From Chryseobacterium sp. ERMR1:04 (GTDB lineage: Bacteria; Bacteroidota; Bacteroidia; Flavobacteriales; Weeksellaceae): 64,000 nt of DNA. The notes beneath the pieces are model-generated. The model did not search any database and was not told the DNA's origin. It saw only the letters and a program-made list of their open reading frames with translations. The stretch covers positions 558,001 through 622,000 of the forward strand of contig NZ_LIRF01000005.1 in assembly GCF_001297705.1 (NCBI RefSeq), written 5' to 3'. The position numbers and the translations under genes are program-made. This document shows, one piece after another, positions 19,301 through 26,847 of this stretch. The first letter of the stretch is position 1, and every line of letters starts with the position of its first letter.

Positions 19301-19450
19301 ATTTTCAACCAGAAAGCTTTCAATTGCTTCCGCGGCTGAAATTTTTCCAGCCAAATAATTGACCTTCATTTTAGAAAGGTCTTGTTGCTGTCCTCTGAAT
19401 AGACTTATCCCCAATATTAGGAATAGGACAGCCGTGCAAATATTTTTCAT
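16373..19450 (-). CDS. SusC/RagA TonB-dependent transporter with STN signalling domain, module A
   Basis: 1025 residues. Signal peptide, then a secretin/TonB short N-terminal (STN) domain at about 25-105, used to signal to a FecR anti-sigma factor. The plug has NVLSTLQGRMSGVNITQNSG and SIEVLKDADATAIYGSRGANG, the SusC signature, and a 22-strand barrel ends in KTYSFNVTLKF. Unlike most SusC proteins it seems to lack the carboxypeptidase-regulatory-like domain between STN and plug: STN is followed by a short linker, then EITLNAGYYAVKDKERTG. The fecR and sigma genes lie upstream on the same strand. Confidence 0.93.
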   Translation of the reverse strand: MKNICTAVLFLILGISLFRGQQQDLSKMKVNYLAGKISAAEAIESFLVENKIKSYAYSTDELEKYKIQGVKCSNESLVDCVNKILKGLPFEGLIFNNIIIIRQKIKKVSAVSDIEESTPQLAIQQKSKDTIAFSIRETKIEEITLNAGYYAVKDKERTGSIAKVTAKEIENQPVNNVLSTLQGRMSGVNITQNSGVPGGGFDVQIRGKNSLRYDGSFPLIVIDGVPTNSQSNAIGALSNGMITKGEASPLNALNLNDIESIEVLKDADATAIYGSRGANGVVLVTTKKGKGQGTSYILDLNTSVSKASRFLELANTEQYLQMRKDAYKNDGSTNYPANAFDLNGTWDQNRYTDWYKQFIGKTFLSQQAQFSVSGGNDLTRFFMNVNHLEQSTAYGNGFRYQKMGIDFSATHQSKDKKFKISPTVLYSFQRNNLFESDLTNQIFLTPNAPAIYLPDGTLNWANNTFANPVAKLNNEYKAKIYTLYVQLTSEYKISKDFTFKLNGGYTNTNQKEVRTNPSTASNPSLGRTSRNSVIYFGDVNKYSWILEPQLHWTKKSEKHQFNALLGTTFESKNEELFRIQGSDFTSNELIYNLSNAKVQKVNEDTETGYRYMAVFGRFNYGFLNKYFVNLTARRDGSSRFGSNNRFANFGAVGAAWIFSKEQFLKDNKVVSFGKIRGSYGVAGSDLIGDYQFLNTYTISSTLYDGNTGLYPSRLYNPNFSWEKTKKLETALELGLLQDRISLTASWYQNRSSNQLVGFPLPATTGFPTILSNFPATVQNSGFEFDLGFSPIQKTPFKWSTSLNLSIPRSKLLAFDNIASTSYANSYIVGESMNIKKVYEFKGINPTTGIYEFTDLNGDGKIDINDRTKTVKYGTRLYGGLTGQFSYKKISLGFLLQFAKQSLYSLDYSLPAIGSMRNIPTYMLDYWTPEHTNGSYQLPTTGLNSNAVKAQSLYQSSDAVIVDASFIRLNNLQLSYTVPIKELSMILTLQGQNLFTITRYKGLSPEAEGIYLPFAKTYSFNVTLKF

Positions 19451-19511
19451 ATTTTTGCATTGTATTAAAATTAGTAACTCAGTGAAGATTTTGTTTATTA
19501 GTTTGGTACGT

Positions 19512-19540
19512 GACCGGCGGTGGGACCCGTCGGTCTTTTT
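19512..19540 (+). terminator. Hairpin with T run on the strand opposite to the operon
   Basis: Between fecR and susC of module A: stem GACCGGCGG/CCGTCGGTC with one G-T pair, then TTTTT on the plus strand. The operon runs on the minus strand, so this would stop antisense transcription, or act as a leader hairpin in the susC mRNA. Module B has a similar arrangement. Confidence 0.6.
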
Positions 19541-19598
19541 GTACTTCGCTTACAACTATCTATCAGGTATCATGGCTGGTGTCATCAAGCACCATAGC

Positions 19599-20489
19599 CT
19601 ATTTTTCCAGTTCAAAAATTGAATCATTTTTTTGTTTTATATTTAAATTAAGCTGTATTGCAAGTGATTGTATAAGTGCTTCAGCAGTAGCATTAGGAAG
19701 GCTTAAGGTGATTTTAGCATTTTCCAGATCTTCGGGATAGTGTAGTGTTATCCCATAGGTTTTTTCTATAACCTTTACCACATCACTGATAGGGCATTTA
19801 TCGAATGTAAAGGCTGCGGATTTATCTTTTATGGGTGCAGACTTCTTGTCCACTGTTTGGGTAACAGAAGCGACTTGGGGAATCCCCAAATTGCTGAATG
19901 TTTGTTGAGGTTTCAATACGATAGGCTCTTTGGAACGCCCTTGTTGGTAGACCATTACTTTTCCTTCATACAGATCAACATTGAAAGTCTTGCCATCTTG
20001 CGTTACCTTAAAAACAGTTCCGAGTACTTTTGTTTCATATCCTTTTCCATGAACAATAAATGGATGTTCCTTTGATTTTGCCACATGAAATACTGCATTA
20101 CCTTCCAGAAAAACATCTCTGGTATCAGCAGGAAATGATTTTTCAACGGTCAGTTTACCGCCTTGTGCAAGGATTACAACAGAGCCATCAGCAAGTTTAA
20201 TTTCAGAATTTTGTAGTTTGGCCAAATAAACATCAGGTTTGAAAGTGGCGTTGTAACCAATTAAACCAGCAATAGCCAACATAATTGTTGCAGCAACAGT
20301 ACTGTAGATTCTTAATCTCCTCAGTTTCTTTTTTCGTTCGTACGTATCTATTTTACGATACAAATTTTCAAAGAAATGGTTTTCTTTTTCAGGCGTGAGC
20401 GATTTAACAGGGTTATTGAGAATATCTTCCCAAATCTCTCTGTCTTCTTTATTGTCAAAATGGGGCAATTGGTTGTCTTTCTCTTCCAT
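19599..20489 (-). CDS. FecR-family anti-sigma factor, module A
   Basis: 296 residues. Cytoplasmic N-terminal region (1-80), one membrane helix at about 87-105 (IYSTVAATIMLAIAGLIGYN), then the periplasmic FecR domain with EIKLADGSVVILAQGG, VFLEGNAVFHVAKSKEHPF and VLGTVFKV. The C-terminal STN-like part (CPISDVVKVIEKTYGITLHYPE) contacts the transporter. It should hold the ECF sigma factor encoded upstream until the SusC STN domain signals substrate. It lies between sigma and susC on the same strand. Confidence 0.9.
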   Translation of the reverse strand: MEEKDNQLPHFDNKEDREIWEDILNNPVKSLTPEKENHFFENLYRKIDTYERKKKLRRLRIYSTVAATIMLAIAGLIGYNATFKPDVYLAKLQNSEIKLADGSVVILAQGGKLTVEKSFPADTRDVFLEGNAVFHVAKSKEHPFIVHGKGYETKVLGTVFKVTQDGKTFNVDLYEGKVMVYQQGRSKEPIVLKPQQTFSNLGIPQVASVTQTVDKKSAPIKDKSAAFTFDKCPISDVVKVIEKTYGITLHYPEDLENAKITLSLPNATAEALIQSLAIQLNLNIKQKNDSIFELEK

Positions 20490-20579
20490 AATATCAGGGC
20501 TATATTATATACTCTGAAGAAATAGGAAAAAGGACAGTGATTTTAGGTAAAGATTAACTCTTTTTAAGACTATTTAACT

Positions 20580-21107
20580 TTAATTAACGGTTTTGTGGCG
20601 GTTTTTGAGAAAGGACATTGCTTCTAAGATGTGATATTTAACTGTGCTTTTTGGAATATTTAATTCAAGGGCAATCTTTTCCTGAGTAATGCCTTCGAGT
20701 TTATGCATTTTAAATATTTTCCTACGTAATGGAGGGATTATAAGCACAATGCTTTGTTCAAGTTCGGTCAGCAAGCGGTCTTTATTTTTGGCTGAGTTTA
20801 GCTCATCAAATGAAGTATCTGCCAGATTGGAAGAAATATTTTCACGGGGAGGCTGTTTTTTTGAAGCTCTGTAATATTCAGCTATCTTATCCTTACATGT
20901 GGTAAAGATAATGTTTGCAGTATTTGTACTGCCCAAGCTTTTCTTGTATATCCAGAGGTGCATAAAGACATTTTGCAACACATCGAGTGCATCTTCTTCA
21001 TTCTGTATCTTTTTAGAAATAAAAGAAAATACCTGATGGTTGTATTGGTGAACAAGGTTTTCATAGGAACCTTTTTCCGTGTTGATATGTCGGCGAGACA
21101 ATTTCAC
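20580..21107 (-). CDS. ECF sigma-70 family sigma factor, module A
   Basis: 175 residues. Region 2 at about 15-80 (YENLVHQYNHQVFSFISKKI, EDALDVLQNVFMHLW) and region 4 at about 110-165 (QSIVLIIPPLRRKIFKMHKL, TQEKIALELNIPKSTVKYHI). No membrane or signal segment. It is the first gene of the sigma/FecR/SusC/SusD/S9 operon, 90 bases upstream of fecR, and probably drives transcription of the susC part when FecR releases it. Its start at 21107 gives a normal ECF length. Confidence 0.88.
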   Translation of the reverse strand: MKLSRRHINTEKGSYENLVHQYNHQVFSFISKKIQNEEDALDVLQNVFMHLWIYKKSLGSTNTANIIFTTCKDKIAEYYRASKKQPPRENISSNLADTSFDELNSAKNKDRLLTELEQSIVLIIPPLRRKIFKMHKLEGITQEKIALELNIPKSTVKYHILEAMSFLKNRHKTVN

Positions 21108-21187
21108 ATGGTCGTTTTTAGTTATTACAAATTTATATTTTTTTTAAATACGAAATTAAGTCTGTGCTTCCCATAGTTGGGATGGAC

Positions 21188-21952
21188 TTATGGTTTTAAA
21201 TGTTTTTCAATTCTGTTTAGATCCTGTTTAATGGAAAGGAACATTTCTTTGGTACTGTTGTCTGTAAAATCTAAAATATCATAATCTTTGAGCAGGCTAT
21301 ACTGATATTCCCAAACTTGAAGAAGGTCGTAGGCAGAAATTTCATAGGGTTCAAAATAGGTGTTATCTGATTTAACCCAGATAGAATTTTCTTCAATACT
21401 GGTCAGTTTCTTATAAACAAAACCACCTCGTGTTATAAGCAGGTATTTTTTCCCTACTTTCATTTCACTGATTTGTTCAACATACTTACCAATGATATAG
21501 GTACCATCCTTGAAGGGGGGCATGGAATCACCTTCGGCGGGGAATCCCCGATATATGCCATTGCGCAGGAATGGGAGAGAAATGTGTTGGAGTCCGCCTA
21601 TATATTCTGGGTCGCTAAATCCGTTAACATAGCCCATCTGCGCCTTATAAGGCACTATTTGTATTTTATTTTCCCCTGTACTGTCCACGGTAATGGGTAG
21701 TAAGATCCGGTTGTCAGAAAGTTTCATCAAACTTTCTAAGGGATATTTTCTTAATTCCAATGTCAGCAAAAGATCTATACTTACTTTAAAATACCTGGAT
21801 ATTCTGACCAATGTATCATTTGGTGGCTGTGCATGAGCACTTTCATATTTCTCATAAGCACCTCGTGAGATCAAAAGTGCATCTGCAACTTTCTGTTGAG
21901 AAAGTTTAGTCTGCGCCCTGAGATATCTTAAGTTTTCTGATAAAATTGACAT
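21188..21952 (-). CDS. XRE/S24 LexA-like repressor of the mutagenesis cassette
   Basis: From ATG 21952 (MSILSENLRYLRAQ) 254 residues; an upstream ATG at 21973 adds MLLIFIA but is less likely. Residues 5-65 are an XRE helix-turn-helix (KLSQQKVADALLISRGAYEKYE). The C-terminal half is an S24/LexA peptidase fold with the Ser in EGDSMPP, and a Lys candidate in VGKKYLLITRGG. A C-terminal helical tail follows. The gene is divergent from dinB and dnaE-like genes, with a palindrome in the shared promoter. It probably represses both sides until self-cleavage after DNA damage. Confidence 0.85.
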   Translation of the reverse strand: MSILSENLRYLRAQTKLSQQKVADALLISRGAYEKYESAHAQPPNDTLVRISRYFKVSIDLLLTLELRKYPLESLMKLSDNRILLPITVDSTGENKIQIVPYKAQMGYVNGFSDPEYIGGLQHISLPFLRNGIYRGFPAEGDSMPPFKDGTYIIGKYVEQISEMKVGKKYLLITRGGFVYKKLTSIEENSIWVKSDNTYFEPYEISAYDLLQVWEYQYSLLKDYDILDFTDNSTKEMFLSIKQDLNRIEKHLKP

Positions 21953-21970
21953 TGCGATAAATATGAGCAA

Positions 21971-21978
21971 CAAAGTTA
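21971..21978 (-). promoter_or_regulatory. -7 promoter element of the LexA-like gene
   Basis: Minus-strand TAACTTTG matches the Bacteroidota -7 consensus TAnnTTTG exactly. It lies 19 bases upstream of ATG 21952, and a TTG lies about 23 bases further upstream. The palindrome at 21986-22004 sits between the two, where a bound repressor would block the promoter. Confidence 0.55.
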
Positions 21979-21985
21979 AGTCTTT

Positions 21986-22004
21986 TTGCTAAATATATTA
22001 GCAA
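21986..22004. promoter_or_regulatory. Palindromic operator, candidate SOS box of the S24 repressor
   Basis: TTGCTAA-N5-TTAGCAA with perfect 7-base arms in the 77-base gap between divergent repressor and dinB genes. Position and symmetry fit a dimeric XRE/LexA-type repressor controlling itself and the polymerase genes. Confidence 0.75.
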
Positions 22005-22029
22005 TTTTGTTGAGTAAAAATGAAGTGAG

Positions 22030-23186
22030 ATGGAAAGAGCAATAGTACATATGGATTTGGACACGTTTTTTGTGTCCTGTGAACGAAAGAATAATTCGGA
22101 ACTAATTGGTAAGCCTATCATTATTGGCGGGGAGAGCGGGGCGTCGTTGCATCCTGTTCTTACGAAAGCCGTTATTTTGGGGTACGGTCTGCTATGCCGA
22201 TAAAAATGGCTTTGAAACTTTGTCCAGAAGCCAAAGTGATGAAAGGGGATATGGATCTATATTCTAAAATGTCCCACGAAGTCACTGAAATTATCGGGGA
22301 AAAAGTGCCGTTAATGGAAAAGGCAAGTATAGATGAGTTTTACCTCGACTTGTCGGGAATGGATAAGTTTTTTGGATGTTATCAGTGGACACAGGAAATT
22401 GCATCATCGGTAACCAAAGAGACAGGGCTTCCGATCAGTTTTGCCCTTTCCAATAATAAAACGGTTTCAAAAATTGGCACAGGGGAAGCTAAGCCAGATG
22501 GTCATATGGAAATAAAGGAAGCCATGATCAGACCTTTTTTAAATCCATTATCCGTGCGGAAAATTCCAATGGTCGGTGCGGAAACCTATAAATTGCTTTC
22601 CCGTATTGGAATCAGGACCATCCGAACCCTTTCGGAAATGCCAACGGATGTACTTCAAAAAATACTGGGAAAGAACGGACTGGAACTTTGGAGGAAAGCC
22701 AATGGAATTGACGACACCCCGATTATTCCATATTCGGAGAGAAAATCTATCTCATCGGAACATACCTTTTCTCAAGACTCGATTGACATTATAAAAATCA
22801 AGTCCTTGATAACAGGAATGGCAGAGCAACTTGCCAATCAGCTGCGTGCGGAAAAATGGCTTACCTCAACCATTGTAGTTAAAATCCGTTATTCCAATTT
22901 TGATACTGAGACCAAACAATGCCGTGTAAGTTACACCTCGGCAGATCACACCATTTGTAAATATGCCCTAGAACTTTTCGAAAAGATTTATAGCCGCAGA
23001 ATGCGTATTCGGTTGATTGGGTTAAAACTGGCTGGCTTGGTGCATGGCGAATACCAAATGAATCTTTTTGAGGACACACAAGAGATGATGAGCCTTTATC
23101 AGTCAATGGACAACATTAAAAATCGGTTTGGGAAAAACGCAGTGGGTCGTGCCTCTGGGTTTAATTTTCAAAGCGCTGTTAAATAA
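22030..23186 (+). pseudogene. dinB: DinB/UmuC-like Y-family DNA polymerase, one-base frameshift
   Basis: ATG 22030 opens MERAIVHMDLDTFFVSCERK, the Y-family start with the metal-binding Asp, and reads to GGESG before losing frame at GGGGCG (22138-22142). The next frame continues VVASCSYESRYFGVRSAMP from 22143 and runs to 23186 with KASIDEFYLDLSGMDKFFG, helix-hairpin-helix SRIGIRTIRTLSEMP and the little-finger domain. One base lost in the G run explains the break. The right-hand frame alone, from ATG 22194, would lack the first catalytic motif. Role: error-prone translesion synthesis, with the DnaE-like gene 8 bases downstream. Real mutation or homopolymer error cannot be told apart here. Confidence 0.85.
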
Positions 23187-23194
23187 CCATTGTT

Positions 23195-26100
23195 ATGTAT
23201 CTTAATTGCCATACTTTCCACAGCCTGCGCTACGGAACAATTTCTGTAGAAGCCTTGGTACAGTCTGCCTCGGAATTGGGACTGGAAACACTATGCCTGA
23301 CCGATATTAATACGGTCACAGCTATTTATGAGTTTTATAAATTGTGTAAGCAGGCAAATATAAAACCTGTTGTGGGCATGGAAATCAGAGAGGATGATGA
23401 ACTGCTGTATATTACGCTGGCCAAAAGTGCAGAAGGTATAGCGGAGATCAACCAGATGTTGACCTCTTTTAACTGTGATAATATTCCACTACCAAAAACC
23501 AATCCTATTTTTAAAAATGTAATCACTATTTATCCGGTTGAAAATATACCCGAAATCTTTTCAGAGAACGAATACATTGGAATCCGGCCTGAGCAACTGA
23601 ATCTTTTATACCGCGCGGAATGGAAACGCCTCTTGCATAAAATGGTGGTTTTGCAGCCTGTTACCTTTCAAACGAAACAGGAATATAACCTTCACCGTGT
23701 ACTAAGGGGTATTGCTTTCAATACAATAGGAACAAAATTGGAATCTCATCAATATTGCAGAGAGGATGAGGTTTTAAAGCCGCTAAATGAACTCTTGAAC
23801 CGCTACCAAGACTATCCACAGATTACTGAGAATACCAAAAATATTCTTGACGGGTGTAGTTTTGAATTTGCGTTTTCCACTCCAAGAAATAAAAAACACT
23901 ATACCGGAAGCAAGGAAGAGGATTTGAAGCTCATTACCCGCTTAGCTTATGAAGGATTGGCGGAAAGATATGGGCTAAATGACGATGTTGCCAACAGGCG
24001 CGTGGAGAAAGAATTGAAAGTTATAGATGAACTTAATTTTTGCGGTTATTTTCTGATTACCTGGGATATCGTACAATACAGCAATTCAATGGGCTTTATG
24101 CACATTGGAAGGGGGAGTGGAGCCAATAGTATTATTAGTTATTGCCTTGGTATTACCAACATCTGTCCGATAGAACTTGATCTGTATTTTGAACGGTTCC
24201 TGAACCTGAACCGGAAAACGCCACCCGATTTTGATATTGACTGGAGCTGGCAGGAACGTGATACTATTTTAGAATATATTTTCAAAAAATATGGCAAGAA
24301 CCACGTGGCCTTTTGCGGAACAAATGTTGAGTTTAAATACAAATCTATTTTTAGAGAGGTTGGAAAAGTATTCGGTTTACCGAAAGCAGAATTGGATGTG
24401 CTGGCTACTCAGCCTGAAGCAAACCATGATAAAAATTCTGTGGTCAAGCAAGTTTATAAGTATGGAAAGATGATGGAGAAATTTCCTAATCAAAGGAGTA
24501 TGCATGCCTGTGGGATACTGATATCAGAAGAGCCGATTACCAATTACTCCGCACTGGAGATGCCTCCAAAGGGTTTTCCTATTGTTCAGTTTGATATGCA
24601 TGTTGCAGAGGATATAGGGCTAGAAAAATTTGATATTTTATCGCAAAGGGGTATTGGTACGATCAATGATGCTGTGAAACTCATAAAAACAAATAAAGGG
24701 ATTGATGTTGACATAAGAGATAACCACCTTTCCAAAGATGAAAAGGAGTGCAATAAATTTTTGAGCCAGGGTAAAACCATTGGCTGTTTTTATATCGAAT
24801 CGCCCGCCATGCGTGGTCTGCTCCGACGATTGAAATGCGATAATTATAAAGTGCTGGTCGCGGCATCCTCAATCATCCGGCCTGGGGTTGCGCAGAGCGG
24901 AATGATGAAGGAGTATATTTTCCGGCACAACAATCCCGATCAGTTTGAATATTTCCATCCTGTATTCGAACAGCAGTTAGGGGATACATACGGGATTATG
25001 GTGTACCAGGAAGATGTGATTAAGATTGCCTTGCATTACGGCGGACTACCGGCTGCAGATGGCGATGTTTTACGCAGGGCCATGAGTGGCAAGGGCAGGT
25101 CGCTTGCCGCGCTACAAAAAGTAAAAGATCACTTTTTTGAATCCTGCAACAAGCTTGGGCATCCTGAAAATTTAAGTACAGAAGTGTACCGTCAGATTGA
25201 ATCTTTTGCGGGATACTCTTTTTGTAAAGCGCATTCTGCATCCTATGCGGTGGAGAGTTATCAGAGCCTTTACCTCAAAGTTTACTACCCGATAGAATTT
25301 ATGGTTGCAGCGATCAATAACGGGGGAGGTTTTTACCGCACAGAGGTTTATGTTCACGAAGCACGGATGTCGGGTGCTAATATCTTACCTCCTTGTGTCA
25401 ACAAAAGTGACTGGGAAACTACACTGTACGGAAAGGATGTGTATTTAGGCTTTATGCATCTGCAAGCGTTGGAAACTAAAACAGCTTTATTGATTACCGC
25501 TGAGCGAAATCAAAATGGTAGTTTTAAATCACTGGAAGACTTTATTAAACGGATTCCAATAGGGGTAGCTGCCATGCAGATCCTTATATTTATCGGTGCT
25601 TTCCGTTTTACGGGAAAGCAAAAAAATGAACTTCTGCTGGAAGCCAGAATGCTGCTAAACGATTTTAAGCCGGAAAGAAGGATGGCGGCATTGTTTGAGG
25701 AACCCGTAAAAGAATATCAGTTTCCTGAACTCAAAAGAGCAGTTTTCGAGGATGCCTTTGATGAAATTGAACTTTTGGATTTTCCTGTTTCCTGTAACCC
25801 TTTTGATCTGCTGGTCACAAAGTACAGGGGTTCGGTAATGGCTAACAATCTTGTACAATATCATAAGAAGCAGATTAAGATGCTGGCGTACCTGATTTCA
25901 CGTAAACACGTCCCTACTAAAAGGGGAACCATGTATTTCGGAACATGGATTGATGCAGAAGGCAATTATTTTGATACCGCCCATTTTCCCGATTGCCTCG
26001 AAAAATACCCGTTTAAGGGTGGGGGCTGTTATCTACTACTTGGAACCGTAGAAGTAGATTTTCATTTTCCAACCATTACCATTATTAAAATGGAAAAAAT

Positions 26101-26248
26101 GCCATTTATTCCTGATCCGAGGTATGCTTATGATAATGATAAACAATATGAAGCGCACCAACGAATTAAGGAGGATGTAAGCATGACGCATAGATTGCCC
26201 TATCCGCAGGAACATGAAATTGGATTGGCCAGAATGAAAATGGATTAG
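23195..26248 (+). CDS. dnaE: DnaE-type DNA polymerase III alpha subunit of the mutagenesis cassette
   Basis: 1017 residues. An N-terminal PHP-like domain (CHTFHSLRYGTIS, with one of the usual His residues altered), then the polymerase core with GRGSGANSIISYCLGIT, the palm motif PDFDIDWSWQERD carrying the catalytic aspartates, and GYSFCKAHSASYAVESYQS in the fingers. A C-terminal OB-like part follows. It is shorter than the replicative DnaE of about 1150-1450 residues, like the accessory alpha subunits found with dinB and a LexA-like gene in Bacteroidota elements. By context a damage-inducible second polymerase rather than the main replicase. Confidence 0.87.
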   Translation: MYLNCHTFHSLRYGTISVEALVQSASELGLETLCLTDINTVTAIYEFYKLCKQANIKPVVGMEIREDDELLYITLAKSAEGIAEINQMLTSFNCDNIPLPKTNPIFKNVITIYPVENIPEIFSENEYIGIRPEQLNLLYRAEWKRLLHKMVVLQPVTFQTKQEYNLHRVLRGIAFNTIGTKLESHQYCREDEVLKPLNELLNRYQDYPQITENTKNILDGCSFEFAFSTPRNKKHYTGSKEEDLKLITRLAYEGLAERYGLNDDVANRRVEKELKVIDELNFCGYFLITWDIVQYSNSMGFMHIGRGSGANSIISYCLGITNICPIELDLYFERFLNLNRKTPPDFDIDWSWQERDTILEYIFKKYGKNHVAFCGTNVEFKYKSIFREVGKVFGLPKAELDVLATQPEANHDKNSVVKQVYKYGKMMEKFPNQRSMHACGILISEEPITNYSALEMPPKGFPIVQFDMHVAEDIGLEKFDILSQRGIGTINDAVKLIKTNKGIDVDIRDNHLSKDEKECNKFLSQGKTIGCFYIESPAMRGLLRRLKCDNYKVLVAASSIIRPGVAQSGMMKEYIFRHNNPDQFEYFHPVFEQQLGDTYGIMVYQEDVIKIALHYGGLPAADGDVLRRAMSGKGRSLAALQKVKDHFFESCNKLGHPENLSTEVYRQIESFAGYSFCKAHSASYAVESYQSLYLKVYYPIEFMVAAINNGGGFYRTEVYVHEARMSGANILPPCVNKSDWETTLYGKDVYLGFMHLQALETKTALLITAERNQNGSFKSLEDFIKRIPIGVAAMQILIFIGAFRFTGKQKNELLLEARMLLNDFKPERRMAALFEEPVKEYQFPELKRAVFEDAFDEIELLDFPVSCNPFDLLVTKYRGSVMANNLVQYHKKQIKMLAYLISRKHVPTKRGTMYFGTWIDAEGNYFDTAHFPDCLEKYPFKGGGCYLLLGTVEVDFHFPTITIIKMEKMPFIPDPRYAYDNDKQYEAHQRIKEDVSMTHRLPYPQEHEIGLARMKMD

Positions 26249-26847
26249 AAATTTTAATCATTTTCATTCCCTGATCATGATTTTTTTTAATCTTAAATAC
26301 ACTAAAAAAGATTTTTAATCTATGATATTTCTGGTTTCGTTAAACTGGGTCATAAACCATCATCATACTGACCTAACGGCTGTTAGTAGTAGAATTACTA
26401 CAGAATCTCAAATATTACTAAAAAAATGGAGTGGTTTAAAAATATAGTTTATCTTTATTACGAAAATCACCATAGCACGAAATATTAACTGTTAAAAGTT
26501 TTAAAATTATGATAAACTAAAAAGTAATTTAGATCTGAATAGGAGTACAATCAACAGTCTTATCAAATGATTTACTCCTTGAGTTTTATAATTAGTCAAA
26601 AAATATCGCCCCTGATATTCGGACTAAGAAGTCTCCCCGCCTGGAAACCAATAGCTCAACAATCAACAGACAAAATCAAGATACTTACAGATTCACTCGC
26701 TTAGGGTTTATCCTGGTTTTTTTGTCCTAAGAAAATTAAGCTAATTCAATTAAATATGCAGCCGTTATTACAGGTATAATCTGTACTGCAATTATATTTT
26801 AAGGATTAATTTCCTTGCACATAAACACAATAAGAAAAAATTATGCG
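26249..26847. other. 600-base gap between the polymerase cassette and VgrG
   Basis: No convincing gene on either strand. It contains only short open frames and a weak 6-bp stem GTAGTA/TACTAC at 26386-26401. It marks the join between two unrelated cargo cassettes and presumably holds the vgrG promoter. No repeat, IS end or tRNA was seen. Confidence 0.4.
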
